Positions 17,940-27,597 are shown, numbered from the stretch's first letter. The stretch is DNA of 64,000 bases from an uncultured Paracoccaceae bacterium (GCA_947495795.1 CANMAI010000001.1:620001-684000), one strand, 5' to 3'. Numbers and translations are program-made. Notes: generated by a model from the letters alone, not told the origin.

Positions 17940-19499
17940 ATGCCTGATTTCACACCCCTCAAGGCCCATTGCGCGGCAACCAGGACAACCCGGATCGCAG
18001 ATCTTTTTGCCACGGATTCGGGGCGCTTTGCCGAATTTTCAGTGCAACTGGACGATATGGTGCTGGATTATTCCAAGACGGCGATGGATGCGACAGCGCG
18101 GGATATGCTGATCGCTTTGGCCGAGAGCGCAGGTGTTGCGGCGCGGCGGGATGCCATGCTGGAGGGCCAGAAGATCAACGAGACGGAGGGCCGGGCTGTG
18201 CTGCACACGGCGCTGCGCAACCTTTCCGGTACGCCTGTGATGGTGGATGATGCGGATGTGATGCCCGGTGTGCGTGAGACGCTTGGGCGGATGGAGGCGT
18301 TTGCGGAGGGCGTGCGGGGTGGCGGCATCACCACGCCAAAGGGTGCCCGGTTTACCGATGTCGTGAATATCGGCATTGGCGGTTCCGATCTGGGGCCCGT
18401 GATGGCGACGCTGGCGCTGGCCCCCTATCACGATGGGCCGCGTGTGCATTTCGTGAGCAATGTGGATGGCGCGCATATTCATGACGTGCTGAAGGGGCTG
18501 GAACCCGCCACCACACTGGTGATCGTCGCCTCCAAGACGTTCACCACAATCGAGACGATGACGAATGCGCGGACGGCCGAGGGCTGGCTGAAGGCGGCCG
18601 GGCTGGAGGCGGGTGGGCATTTTGCAGCACTTTCCTCGGCTACGGAGAAGACAGCGGATTTCGGGATCGACCCGGGGCGCGTCTTCGGTTTCGAGGATTG
18701 GGTGGGCGGGCGCTACTCGCTCTGGGGGCCGATTGGCCTGCCGATCATGCTGGCAGTGGGAGCGGAGGATTTCCGGGCGTTTCTGGCGGGAGCGCATGCA
18801 ATGGATCGGCATTTCGCCGAGGCCCCGCTGATCGCCAACATGCCGGTGATGCTGGCATTGGCGGGTATTTGGCACAGCAACGTGTGCGGCTATGATACGC
18901 GGGCCGTGCTGCCCTATGATCAGCGGCTGTTGCGGCTGCCCGCCTATCTGCAGCAGCTGGATATGGAGAGCAATGGCAAGCGGGTGGCGCTGGACGGCAG
19001 CCCGCTGGAGGCCGATAGCGGGCCGATCGTGTGGGGCGAGCCCGGGACGAACGGACAGCATGCGTTCTATCAGCTGATCCATCAGGGCACGCGGGTGGTG
19101 CCATGCGAATTTCTGGTGGCAGCGGTGGGGCATGAGGAGGATCTGGCGCATCAGCACGATCTGCTGGTTTCCAACTGTTTTGCGCAATCTGAAGCGCTGA
19201 TGCTGGGGCGGCCCGAGGCGGATACGCCACATCGGGTGTTTCCGGGCAACCGGCCATCGACCACACTGATCTACCATCATCTGGACCCTTTCACCCTGGG
19301 CCGGATCATCGCGCTTTATGAGCACCGGGTGTTCGTGGAAGGTGTGATCTGGGGGCTGAATTCCTTCGACCAGTGGGGGGTAGAGCTTGGCAAGGAACTG
19401 GCCACGGCCATGCTACCGCTGGTCGAAGGCGGCGATGCTGGAGGCAAGGATGGTTCGACGGCCGGGCTTTTGGCTGTATTGAAGGGTTTGCGGGGGTAG
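17940..19499 (+). CDS. pgi: Glucose-6-phosphate isomerase
   Basis: Interconverts glucose 6-phosphate and fructose 6-phosphate. The 519-residue protein contains the two family signatures: [15 protein letters not shown] (about residue 253) and the C-terminal [14 protein letters not shown] (about 485). Catalytic Glu and His are in the HSN...YD and NGQHAF regions. The start [10 protein letters not shown] is one base after the eda stop; longer in-frame starts lie inside eda. As the last gene of the operon, it lets fructose phosphates feed back into the Entner-Doudoroff route. Confidence 0.95.
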   Translation: MPDFTPLKAHCAATRTTRIADLFATDSGRFAEFSVQLDDMVLDYSKTAMDATARDMLIALAESAGVAARRDAMLEGQKINETEGRAVLHTALRNLSGTPVMVDDADVMPGVRETLGRMEAFAEGVRGGGITTPKGARFTDVVNIGIGGSDLGPVMATLALAPYHDGPRVHFVSNVDGAHIHDVLKGLEPATTLVIVASKTFTTIETMTNARTAEGWLKAAGLEAGGHFAALSSATEKTADFGIDPGRVFGFEDWVGGRYSLWGPIGLPIMLAVGAEDFRAFLAGAHAMDRHFAEAPLIANMPVMLALAGIWHSNVCGYDTRAVLPYDQRLLRLPAYLQQLDMESNGKRVALDGSPLEADSGPIVWGEPGTNGQHAFYQLIHQGTRVVPCEFLVAAVGHEEDLAHQHDLLVSNCFAQSEALMLGRPEADTPHRVFPGNRPSTTLIYHHLDPFTLGRIIALYEHRVFVEGVIWGLNSFDQWGVELGKELATAMLPLVEGGDAGGKDGSTAGLLAVLKGLRG

Positions 19500-19524
19500 C
19501 GGCTTCCTCCTGCGCTGCGCCTCT

Positions 19525-19590
19525 CTGGTTGGCGGGGGCCTTCGGCGAGGATATTTTTGCAAAGGTGAAAGGGGTTTTGGTTGTGCCCGG
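19525..19590. repeat. Possible dispersed intergenic repeat
   Basis: The 128-base gap between pgi and the aminotransferase gene contains GGCGGGGGCCTTCGGCGAGG followed by an ATATTT run and a purine-rich tail. From general familiarity, segments of this type recur between genes in Rhodobacteraceae genomes. No second copy was seen in this window, so the call is tentative. Confidence 0.3.
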
Positions 19591-19627
19591 AATGGGCTAA
19601 CCGGGAGTAGTTTCTAGAGGTATTCTG

Positions 19628-20812
19628 ATGACCCTGCCGCTCGCGCCCCGCATGTCCCGCATTCAGGCTTCGCCCACCGCTGCTGCCATGGCGCGGGCCG
19701 CAGCGGCCAAGGCCGCCGGGCGGGATGTGATCTCCCTGACCACCGGGGAGCCGGACTTTGACACGCCTGCGCATATTCAGGAGGCCGCGATTGCCGCGAT
19801 GCGGGCGGGAGAGACGCGGTATACAGCTGTGGATGGCACGCCTGCGCTGAAAGATGCCATCATTGTGAAGTTTGCGCGGGAGAACGGGCTGGAATTCGCG
19901 CCGGATCAGGTGATTGCGGCGACGGGTGCGAAGCAAGTGATCTTCAACGCGATCCTCGCCACCATTTCCGAGGGGGATGAGGTGATCGTGCCGAGCCCGG
20001 CCTGGGTGAGCTATCCTGATATCGTCAAGCTTGCCGGCGGTGTGCCGGTGGATATGCCATGTGGGCCGCAGGTGCGTTTCAAGCCTTCGGCGGAGGCGAT
20101 TGCAGCGCTGATCACGCCTCGAACCCGGGCTTTGATGCTGAACTCTCCCTGCAACCCTACGGGTGCCGTTCTGTCAGCCGAAGAGTTGCGGGCCATTGGG
20201 GATGTGCTGGTGGGGCGGCCCGATATTCTGGTGATATCGGACGATATCTACGAGCATATCCGGTATGGCTACGCGCCTTTTGCAACGCTGGCGGCTGTGT
20301 GCCCCGAGCTTGCCGAACAGGTACTGACGGTGAACGGGGTTTCCAAGGCGTATGCCATGACGGGCTGGCGGCTGGGCTATGGTACCGGGCCTGCGGGGCT
20401 GATCCGGGCGATGCGGGTGTTACAATCGCAATCTACGACCAATCCGAGTGCGATCAGTCAGGCAGCGGCTGTGGCGGCGCTGAACGGACCGCAGGATTGT
20501 GTGGAGGCGCAGAGGGCTGCGTTCGAGCGGCGGCGGGACAGATTGCTCGGGGCGCTCGGCAACTGCCCGGGGCTGACGTTGCATAAGCCGGAGGGGGCGT
20601 TTTACCTCTTTATCGGGATCGAGAACGCTTTGGGCGGACGGTATACGACGGAAACCGCGTTTGTGGATGCGTTGTTGGAGCGTGAAGATCTGGCCGTTGT
20701 GGGAGGTGCTGGTTTTGGGGCCTCGCCCTTCATTCGCCTTTCCTTCGCAGCATCGGACGCGGCGCTGGAAGAGGCGGCGCTACGGCTTAACCGTTTCTGC
20801 TCAGACCTTTAA
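19628..20812 (+). CDS. Pyridoxal-phosphate aminotransferase (aspartate/aromatic class I)
   Basis: A 394-residue class I/II aminotransferase. It has the N-terminal arm SLTTGEPDFDTP, the conserved NSPCNPTGAVLS and SDDIYEHIRYG motifs, and the PLP lysine in NGVSKAYAMTGWRLGYG (about residue 237). Relatives convert aspartate and prephenate or aromatic acids with 2-oxoglutarate as partner; exact specificity is not readable. It has its own upstream gap after the pgi operon. Confidence 0.9.
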   Translation: MTLPLAPRMSRIQASPTAAAMARAAAAKAAGRDVISLTTGEPDFDTPAHIQEAAIAAMRAGETRYTAVDGTPALKDAIIVKFARENGLEFAPDQVIAATGAKQVIFNAILATISEGDEVIVPSPAWVSYPDIVKLAGGVPVDMPCGPQVRFKPSAEAIAALITPRTRALMLNSPCNPTGAVLSAEELRAIGDVLVGRPDILVISDDIYEHIRYGYAPFATLAAVCPELAEQVLTVNGVSKAYAMTGWRLGYGTGPAGLIRAMRVLQSQSTTNPSAISQAAAVAALNGPQDCVEAQRAAFERRRDRLLGALGNCPGLTLHKPEGAFYLFIGIENALGGRYTTETAFVDALLEREDLAVVGGAGFGASPFIRLSFAASDAALEEAALRLNRFCSDL

Positions 20813-20898
20813 AGTGACTGAAACGCCGAAACTCTGCCACGCCTTCGGTGCTCTCGGGCTTTTAGCGATAAAGTGTTTCTGAGTGTTCCGAGAACGTT

Positions 20899-22023
20899 TT
20901 AGCGCGGAAGCGGGTTTGTTGCCTCGTTGTAGGGCGTCCAATCCTCGATATCGGGGTAGTGCCGCGCGCGCCATGTTTCCACACGCCGGTTCATGATGCG
21001 CCGCCAGATGGGCGGGGCCATCGCGGAAAGGGTCATCAGCGGGTAGCCGTAGGGCAGCTGGGGTGCTTCCGTATGATCGTAGTTCTGGAGGAGTGGGAAG
21101 CGCCTGTCGGGCTTGTAGTGATGATCTGAATGGCGCTGGAGGTTGATGAGGAGGAAGTTCGTCATCTTGTGCGCGGCGTTCCAGGAATGGCGCGGATGCA
21201 CATGCTCGTACTTGCCCTCGCCAAGATGGCGGCGGGTGAGGCCATAATGCTCCACGTAGTTCACCAGTTCGAGCTGCATCATGGCGATGAAGGACTGGAT
21301 GAGGAAGAAGCCCACGGCGGCCCAGCCGCCGATGAGATACGCCAAAGCGGCAAATAGCGTGCTGCCGCCGATATAGCGATAGAAGGGATTATCGCGGTGA
21401 TACCAGGGCTTGCCCTTTCGGCCCAGCCGTTCAACCTCCACCTCCCAGGCGGAGGTGAGCTGGCCGAAGAGTACCCGGAAAAAGAACCCGTAAAAGCCTT
21501 CATCATATCGTGCTGTTACAGGATCCCGCGGAGTGCCGACATAGCGGTGGTGCACCAGAATATGCTCCGAGCGGAAATGGCCGTAGCAGGTGGAGATGAG
21601 GAGCCATTCGCCCAACGCCTGTTCCAGCCGGTTCTTCTGGTGGATAAGCTCATGCGCGTAATTGATGCCGATGCCGCCCGAGATGACGCCGACGGACATC
21701 ATCAGGAAGATCTTTTCCGTCAGGGAGAGGTGATCCGTCCAGCTTACCAGCATTATCGTGCCAAAGATTACCGCCAGTTGCACCGGCAGCCATATGAGTG
21801 TGATTGCCTTGTACCATGTAAGTTCACTCTCATCCGTCTGGGGATCGATGTTGGAGATTTCCAGACCAGCCACATAATCGAGGAGTGTCATCACAATCCA
21901 CGCATAGGCTGGGATGAGCGCGATTGTCCAACCGCCATAAATACCTGAAATGGTGATCATGGGCACGAATATGAGCGACATCCAGAATGGAAGAGCGCGA
22001 GCGATACTGGGTTGGGCGGTCAT
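20899..22023 (-). CDS. alkB: Alkane 1-monooxygenase (AlkB)
   Basis: Integral-membrane non-haem di-iron enzyme that hydroxylates the terminal carbon of medium-chain alkanes. In 374 residues it shows about six membrane segments and all histidine boxes: HELIHQ (residue 124), HILVHH (154-159), the AlkB-specific NYVEHYGL (about 255) and RHSDHH (about 298). The start is after AGAGAG. Rubredoxin and rubredoxin reductase, needed for electron supply, are not encoded nearby. It stands alone between the aminotransferase and mutY. Confidence 0.93.
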   Translation of the reverse strand: MTAQPSIARALPFWMSLIFVPMITISGIYGGWTIALIPAYAWIVMTLLDYVAGLEISNIDPQTDESELTWYKAITLIWLPVQLAVIFGTIMLVSWTDHLSLTEKIFLMMSVGVISGGIGINYAHELIHQKNRLEQALGEWLLISTCYGHFRSEHILVHHRYVGTPRDPVTARYDEGFYGFFFRVLFGQLTSAWEVEVERLGRKGKPWYHRDNPFYRYIGGSTLFAALAYLIGGWAAVGFFLIQSFIAMMQLELVNYVEHYGLTRRHLGEGKYEHVHPRHSWNAAHKMTNFLLINLQRHSDHHYKPDRRFPLLQNYDHTEAPQLPYGYPLMTLSAMAPPIWRRIMNRRVETWRARHYPDIEDWTPYNEATNPLPR

Positions 22024-22095
22024 GGGTCTCTCTGGCTTGCTGGGCACCATTATAACAGATAATCAGTCCTAAATATGTTGGCGGATCGTCACAGA

Positions 22096-23184
22096 TCAAT
22101 TATCCGAGCGGGTTTGCCGCAAAGAGGCGCCAAGGATATAGGCTTTTCGCATCACTGTGGGCAAGTTTTGGGGCGGTACATCCTTAACGTTGCGGAAGCT
22201 GCCCTGCGGTACATCGGTGCCTTGCGGCAGGCTTGCGTGCGCGAGATCGAGGATCAGGTGAAAATGCGTGAAAGTGTGGCGCACGGCCTCGGGCGAGATC
22301 GCCCAATCGGCCTTAACGGGCGGTTTGCCCTCCGGCATTTCCTCCTGCCACTCTGTGCCCGGCAGGCCGAGCATGCCGCCCAGAAGCCCTTTTGGTGGGC
22401 GAGTTTCAAGGAGCACTGCGCCGTCTGTGCGCTGCGCGAAGTAGATCACCCCGCGGCGCACGGGCTTTGCAGCTTTTGGCGTTTTCTTCGGGAGTTCTGC
22501 TGCGATGCCTTCCTGCCGCGCCTTGCAGGGTGTGCGCCATGGGCAGATGCCGCAGGCTGGATTGCGGGGAGAGCAGAGAGTGGCGCCGAGATCCATCACG
22601 GCTTGTGCATAATCTCCGGGGCGGGTTTCCGGGGTGAGCGCCGCTGCATGAGCCCGCAAATTTTCCTTTGCGCCGGGCAAAGGCTCCTTGACTGCATGCA
22701 GCCGGGCCATCACGCGCTCTACGTTGCCATCAAGCACGGTTGCCGGTCTATCGAAGGCAATAGCCGCGACGGCCGCCGCTGTGTAGGGGCCGATGCCGGG
22801 TAGCTTGAGCAAGGCGTCCTCCGTGTCTGGGAAAATGCCCTCGTGCTCTCTGGCCACGACCCGTGCACATTTCAGGAGGTTGCGGGCTCGCGCATAGTAG
22901 CCAAGGCCCGCCCAGGCGGCCATGACATCGGCATCTTCGGCGGCGGCCAGATCTTGCACACGCGGCCAGCGCGTGGTGAAGGCGATGAAGTATTCTTTCA
23001 CGGCGGCCACGGTGGTTTGCTGGAGCATCACTTCAGATAGCCATACGGTATAAGGCTCTGGCACCATGCCTGCCTTCCGTGCATCCGGCGGAACGCGCCA
23101 CGGCATCGGGCGTGCGTGCGTATCGTACCATTCCAGAAGTGTTTCAGCCGAGGCGTTCAGATTACACAAAATTGAAGATCTCAT
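22096..23184 (-). CDS. mutY: A/G-specific adenine DNA glycosylase
   Basis: Removes adenine mispaired with 8-oxoguanine. The 362-residue protein has VMLQQTTV (catalytic Glu region), the helix-hairpin-helix LPGIGPYTAAAVAAIAF with downstream catalytic Asp in VLDGNVERV, and a [4Fe-4S] ligand set C-x6-C-x2-C-x5-C (CSPRNPACGICPWRTPC). A C-terminal NUDIX-like domain recognises oxoG. The ATG for MRSSILCNLN is chosen, because upstream in-frame codons overlap the divergent dciA gene and do not resemble MutY. The divergent promoter region is only 76 bases. Confidence 0.94.
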   Translation of the reverse strand: MRSSILCNLNASAETLLEWYDTHARPMPWRVPPDARKAGMVPEPYTVWLSEVMLQQTTVAAVKEYFIAFTTRWPRVQDLAAAEDADVMAAWAGLGYYARARNLLKCARVVAREHEGIFPDTEDALLKLPGIGPYTAAAVAAIAFDRPATVLDGNVERVMARLHAVKEPLPGAKENLRAHAAALTPETRPGDYAQAVMDLGATLCSPRNPACGICPWRTPCKARQEGIAAELPKKTPKAAKPVRRGVIYFAQRTDGAVLLETRPPKGLLGGMLGLPGTEWQEEMPEGKPPVKADWAISPEAVRHTFTHFHLILDLAHASLPQGTDVPQGSFRNVKDVPPQNLPTVMRKAYILGASLRQTRSDN

Positions 23185-23260
23185 CTCTCTCAAGGGGTGG
23201 CTGTTTGCCTGCGGCTCAGGCATTTTGAGGTGATGTAGAGCCAGAGGAGCCTTACTGCCA

Positions 23261-23788
23261 GTGTCAAAAACGCCCTTTCGCAAAGGCCGTGGCTTCCGCC
23301 AGACGGGGGCTTGCGTTGCATCCGACATCCGAAAGGTGACGGAGAAGCGCGGTTTTGCGGAAACGCGGCTGCTGACGGATTGGGAGGAGATCTGCGGAGC
23401 GGATCTTGCCGCCGTCGCCACGCCTGTAAAGGTGAGTTACGCGCAGAAGGGTATCGGGGCGACGCTTGTGGTGCATTGCGCGAGCGCGCGGGCACCGGAA
23501 GTTTCCATGCAACGCGAGACCATTCGCGAGCGGGTGAATGCTTGCTACGGGTATAACGCGATCCAGCGGGTGCAGATCACGCAAACGGGTGCGCCCACCC
23601 GCCCCATTGGATTTCACGAGGAAAAATCCCAGTTTGTACCTAAGAAGAATACTCGCGTGCCCTCGCCAGAGATGAAGGCGGCGCTGACACCGATTGGAGA
23701 TGAGGGCCTGCGCAAGGCGCTCATGCAGCTTGGAGAGAACGTGCTGAACCGCGATACACGCAGCACCAGAACTAAGGAAAACGGATGA
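23261..23788 (+). CDS. dciA: DUF721/DciA-type helicase-loader protein
   Basis: A 175-residue DUF721 protein. The N-terminal KH-like core contains DWEEICGADLAAVATPVKVSY and a following hydrophobic strand GATLVVHCAS; the C-terminal half is polar and probably flexible. DciA proteins load the DnaB helicase in bacteria without DnaC, and dnaB is 12 kb away. It starts with GTG after GAGGAG. The order mutY | dciA-dsbA is common in Rhodobacterales. It overlaps the next gene by 4 bases. Confidence 0.8.
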   Translation: MSKTPFRKGRGFRQTGACVASDIRKVTEKRGFAETRLLTDWEEICGADLAAVATPVKVSYAQKGIGATLVVHCASARAPEVSMQRETIRERVNACYGYNAIQRVQITQTGAPTRPIGFHEEKSQFVPKKNTRVPSPEMKAALTPIGDEGLRKALMQLGENVLNRDTRSTRTKENG

Positions 23789-24417
23789 AACTGGATACGA
23801 TCACCCGCCGTGGGGCCCTGAAGACGGGGCTTAAGCTAGGACTTGCCACAGGGGCCACATTCGGGGGATTGCCCGCCTTCGCACAGGCTCGTGAAGTGGT
23901 GGAGATGACCAAGGGCGACGCCGATGCGCCCGTGACAGTGATCGAGTATGTCAGTTTCACCTGCCCGCATTGCGCCCAATTCCACAATGAGGTGTATCCG
24001 AAGGTGCGTGAAAACTTCATAGAGACCGGCAAGGTGAAGTTTGTGATGCGCGAGGTCTATTTCGACAGATACGGGCTCTGGGCCGGGATGCTGGCCCGAT
24101 GCGGTGGAGGGCTGCGATATTTCGGCATCCTCGATCTGATCTTCGCTGACCAATCAGCCTGGCTTGGGGATCGGGAGCCTGCAACCGTGATCAACAACCT
24201 CTATGGTCTCGGCCGTCAGGCGGGGATGACTAATGAGGATATGGAAGCCTGCCTTCAGGATGCTGATTGGGCGAAGGCGCTGGTGGAGGAATACCAGAAG
24301 AACGCGGAGGCTGATAACGTGACGGGCACGCCTTCCTTCGTGGTGAATGGCGAGAAGGTTGGCAATATGGGCTATGCTGGTTTTGCGGAGATGCTGAACA
24401 GCAAGCTCGAAAGCTAA
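23785..24417 (+). CDS. DsbA-family thiol-disulfide oxidoreductase
   Basis: A periplasmic thioredoxin-fold protein of 210 residues. The N terminus carries a twin-arginine-like signal (TRRGALKTGLKLGLATGATF, then AFA-Q). The active site is Cys60-Pro-His-Cys63 in FTCPHCAQFH, and the C-terminal cis-Pro region is GTPSFVVNG. CPHC is typical of DsbA-type oxidases that introduce disulfides. The start overlaps the dciA stop (ATGA). Its 3' end overlaps the convergent lpxK gene by 4 bases. Confidence 0.88.
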   Translation: MKLDTITRRGALKTGLKLGLATGATFGGLPAFAQAREVVEMTKGDADAPVTVIEYVSFTCPHCAQFHNEVYPKVRENFIETGKVKFVMREVYFDRYGLWAGMLARCGGGLRYFGILDLIFADQSAWLGDREPATVINNLYGLGRQAGMTNEDMEACLQDADWAKALVEEYQKNAEADNVTGTPSFVVNGEKVGNMGYAGFAEMLNSKLES

Positions 24418-25394
24418 AGCTTTTTGAGAGCCTGATCCAGCGGTGACCAATCATCGCTGGCCAGCCGCACCGGCAGCACGAGCACTTCGCGGCGGAACGC
24501 AGAGGGAAGGCGCGCGGCGTCTTTCTCCGTTGTTACCAGCTTGGCGTTGGCGGCCTTCGCATCATGTAGCAGGCGGGTGAGGATCGGCTGGCTGAAGTTG
24601 GCGTGATCATCAAAGGCGCGGGTTTCCACCACTTCGGCACCCGCATTTCGCAGCGTTGTGAAGAATTTTTCCGGCCGCCCGATGCCCGCAAAGGCAAAGG
24701 CGCGGAGGCCGGCCCACGGCATGCCCATAGCCAGCGGTTTCAGCTGCGCCTCAAGTCGGGGGAGGTCTGCGATCTCCGCCCAGTTCTCAGCCAGTGAGTT
24801 CTGGGCCGTCGGCGGGCCGATGGTAACCAGAAGGTCCGTTCGGGCCAGCCCGGCTTTCACAGGCTCTCGCAGCGGCCCTGCCGGGATGACGCGGCCATTG
24901 CCGAAGCTGGCTTCCGCATCGACGACGACTATATTCAATGTTTTCAAGATATCGGGGTTCTGAAACCCGTCATCCATGATGATGATACCGGCCCCTGCTG
25001 CCTCTGCCTTACGCGCGGCCGCCGCACGCGCCTTGGCAACCCATGTGGGGGCAAAGGCGGAGAGAAGGAGCGGCTCATCTCCCACGTCCTCCGCGGTATG
25101 AAGCGTTTCATCCACCCTCAGCGGCCCTGCGAGGCTACCTCCGTAGCCGCGGCTGACAATGTGGGGCACGCGCCCGGACAGCCGTTCGACAAGTGTCATG
25201 ACCGTGGGCGTTTTGCCTGTGCCGCCAATGGTGAGATTGCCAACGCAGATCACCGGTATCCCGGGCTGAAAGACGGGCGGTTGCCGGAGCCGGGCAGCCG
25301 TACGGCCTGCCCAGATGGCTGCGGCGGGCGCCAGAAGTTGTGCTGCCAGGCCCGGTGCATTGCGCGGGTTCTGCCAGAAGCCGGGCGGCCTCAT
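24414..25394 (-). CDS. lpxK: Tetraacyldisaccharide 4'-kinase
   Basis: Phosphorylates the lipid A precursor at the 4' position on the inner face of the inner membrane. The 326-residue protein has an N-terminal hydrophobic helix, the P-loop VGNLTIGGTGKTPT (about residue 50) and IIIMDDGFQNPDI with the catalytic DDGFQ. The start MRPPGFW overlaps the waaA stop (ATGA); longer in-frame starts fall inside waaA. It is co-transcribed with waaA and DUF4170. Confidence 0.94.
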   Translation of the reverse strand: MRPPGFWQNPRNAPGLAAQLLAPAAAIWAGRTAARLRQPPVFQPGIPVICVGNLTIGGTGKTPTVMTLVERLSGRVPHIVSRGYGGSLAGPLRVDETLHTAEDVGDEPLLLSAFAPTWVAKARAAAARKAEAAGAGIIIMDDGFQNPDILKTLNIVVVDAEASFGNGRVIPAGPLREPVKAGLARTDLLVTIGPPTAQNSLAENWAEIADLPRLEAQLKPLAMGMPWAGLRAFAFAGIGRPEKFFTTLRNAGAEVVETRAFDDHANFSQPILTRLLHDAKAANAKLVTTEKDAARLPSAFRREVLVLPVRLASDDWSPLDQALKKL

Positions 25395-26680
25395 GGTGTG
25401 GCCTGCGGTGGCAACTCCGCCTTGAGAACATCGCAGATGTGCTGCGCTACATCGGCCCCTTCGGAAGAGACGAGCCATCCGTTGGAGGCGAGTTTTGCAG
25501 TTCTGTCGGCAGGCATTGTCTCTATCAGGCAGCGCCCAAGCTCATCGCCACGCGGAACCTCCACCGTGGCACCTTCTGCCCGGAAACGTGTGTAGGCTGT
25601 CTCAAAGTTCGAGACATGGCGCCCGTGCAGGATGGCCGAGCCCAGGAGGGCGGGCTCGAAAGGGTTGTGTCCGCCGATTTCCACCAGAGAGCCGCCGATG
25701 AAGCTGATTGGTGCAAGGCGGTACCAGAGTCCCATCTCGCCCAGCGTATCGGCAACATATATTTCCGTATCGCGTGCAAGGGGTTCGCCTGCGCTGCGTT
25801 GGGCCACGCGCCAGCCTGTATTGCGGAGATTACGGGTGATTTCGGATCCACGCTCGGGATGGCGAGGGGCGAGGATCAGGATGAGGCCGTGGGCGGTGCG
25901 CCGGGCCTGCCTGTGGGCCTTGGCGACCATATCCTCCTCGCCTGGATGCGTGGAGGCGGCGAGCCATATCTGCTTGCCCGCCAGCTTTGCGGTGAAGGAT
26001 TTCAGCTCATCCTCGTTTACGGGCAAAGGTGCCGCGTTCTCCTTCAGGGAGCCTGTGACCTCGATGGAACCCGGATCTGCGCCGAGATAGTAGAACCGAT
26101 TGGCCACCAGATCATCCTGCGCCATGATCCCCTTGAAGCGGCGCAGCACGCTGCGACCGAGGCCAAGCGCGTAGCGCAGCCGCTTGACCGATTGTGCGGA
26201 GATGCGGGCGTTGACGAGATACATCGGGCAGCCGGTTTGGTGCGTGTAGTGGATGAGCGCGGGCCAAAGCTCGCTCTCTGTCCAGACCGCTACATCTGGT
26301 TGCCAATGCTTGAGAAAACGCTTTATGGCGCGTGTGGCATCGACCGGGACAAACTGGTGGAAGGCCCGTTTCGGCAGGCGTTCCTTCAGGAGGGCGGCGG
26401 AGGTTACGGTGCCGGTTGTGACCAGAACATTCAGATCGGGGCGTGCTTCCAGCAGGTCCTCGATCAGATCGAGGAGAGAAACGGACTCTCCCACACTGGC
26501 CGCATGACACCAGAGCAGCGGGCCTTCGGGGCGGGGCAGAGAGGCTGTGCCAAGACGCTCTGGGTGGCGTGTCTCATGTTCCTTGCCGCGTTCCAGCCTT
26601 TTGGCCACGATCCGCCGCGCCCATCCATACGCCATCCCGGAGACAGCGAGATAGAGAGCGAGGCCGATTGATCTTTTCAT
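25391..26680 (-). CDS. waaA: 3-deoxy-D-manno-octulosonic acid transferase
   Basis: Adds Kdo to lipid IVA. The 429-residue GT-B glycosyltransferase begins with a membrane anchor (MKRSIGLALYLAVSGMAYGW). LLWCHAASVGE and the Glu-containing catalytic segment follow (about residue 60), then LVTTGTVTSA, AVWTESELWPALI and the C-terminal IGGSLVEIGGHNPFEPA. The WTESELWP and GGHNP motifs are characteristic of WaaA/KdtA. It sits between a DUF4170 gene (9 bases upstream) and lpxK (overlap). Confidence 0.95.
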   Translation of the reverse strand: MKRSIGLALYLAVSGMAYGWARRIVAKRLERGKEHETRHPERLGTASLPRPEGPLLWCHAASVGESVSLLDLIEDLLEARPDLNVLVTTGTVTSAALLKERLPKRAFHQFVPVDATRAIKRFLKHWQPDVAVWTESELWPALIHYTHQTGCPMYLVNARISAQSVKRLRYALGLGRSVLRRFKGIMAQDDLVANRFYYLGADPGSIEVTGSLKENAAPLPVNEDELKSFTAKLAGKQIWLAASTHPGEEDMVAKAHRQARRTAHGLILILAPRHPERGSEITRNLRNTGWRVAQRSAGEPLARDTEIYVADTLGEMGLWYRLAPISFIGGSLVEIGGHNPFEPALLGSAILHGRHVSNFETAYTRFRAEGATVEVPRGDELGRCLIETMPADRTAKLASNGWLVSSEGADVAQHICDVLKAELPPQATP

Positions 26681-26689
26681 GGCAAGGGC

Positions 26690-26932
26690 TTAGCCAAGTT
26701 CCTCGGTGGAACTGGCCTCACGCTCCTCATCGCGGAGGCGGTGAAGATGGGCAATAAAGTAGCGCATATGGGCGTTATCCACGGTGCGATGGGCGGCACC
26801 TTTCCAGGCATCATAGGCGGCGGCATAATTGGGAAAGATGCCGATTATGTCGATCTCGGAGACGTCGCGAAACGCGTTGGATTGCGGATCGACAAGCTCG
26901 CCGCCGAAAACGAGATGCAGGCGCTGGGTCAT
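26690..26932 (-). CDS. DUF4170 family small protein
   Basis: An 80-residue protein (MTQRLHLVFGGELVDPQ...) with the compact alpha/beta plan of DUF4170: the FGGEL and GIFPNYAAAYDAWKGAAHRTVDNAHMRY core is typical. The function is unknown; the family is regularly found just before waaA in alphaproteobacteria, as here (9 bases), which suggests a link to lipopolysaccharide core synthesis. It is the first gene of a DUF4170-waaA-lpxK unit. Confidence 0.82.
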   Translation of the reverse strand: MTQRLHLVFGGELVDPQSNAFRDVSEIDIIGIFPNYAAAYDAWKGAAHRTVDNAHMRYFIAHLHRLRDEEREASSTEELG

Positions 26933-27597
26933 GTGGTCCTCCGAAATGCGGCCTTGGCTTTGAGCCGGACCCTATAGCGGATGGCAGCGGGATAGAAGCG
27001 CGGAGTTGGCCCGTTAACCATGGGTGGATTTGGTATGGGTTTGGTACGGTTTTAGGAGTGCAAGGCGTTCAGCATCGGGCGTTTTGGAGAGAACGTTAAT
27101 GGTGTGGGGTAACGGGAATGGTTACCTCGGTGAACGCGGGGGTTGGGACGTAATGGAAATGATTACGCTACCAAGACCTGCTTTCTGGGCCGTATTGGAA
27201 AACGCATCACTCGACACTTTGGACTCAAAGACAGAATTCGCCGTTCCATACGCGTGGCCAAAGTGGACATTGTTAGCCCGGATTTCGGCCATTGGAGTCA
27301 GCAAGAAATGCCTGAAGAGACGACGCGCAGAATCTCCGAATGGTTGATGGGTTCAGCTATTGCCCGAACGCGCAGTTTAGTAAATGCGACAGGGACGCTG
27401 CGAAGAGTGTGACAAGGCTTCGCATGGGTTTGTTTCTGGGGGAGATGCCGCCATACTGGTGCTGAGCGCTGGCTCAACGTTGTAGGCCGCCAAAGCCAGT
27501 CGCGGCTCGCAGAATTCTTGGAGCATGCGGGTGCTGCGGCAAATGAAACTCAAAGCAGGTGTCGGTCACACGCTGTCCGTCTGAGGAGATATACCCG
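26933..27597. other. 665-base stretch without a supported gene
   Basis: It holds the promoter side of DUF4170 and the upstream region of the beta-lactamase gene. A weak open frame on the plus strand (27143-27412, TTG start, no ribosome site) encodes a basic peptide without recognisable family. Base and codon usage look less GC-rich than the neighbouring genes by eye. The ribosome site GAGGAG for ampC lies at its end. Confidence 0.5.

Noticed and set aside
25340-26671. Long plus-strand open frame opposite waaA/lpxK
   Set aside because: Mirror of the waaA reading frame; no ribosome site, no recognisable domain, while waaA itself has full family motifs.
27143-27412. Open frame of 89 codons upstream of ampC
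   Set aside because: TTG start without a ribosome site and no recognisable family; kept only as a note in the gene-free stretch.
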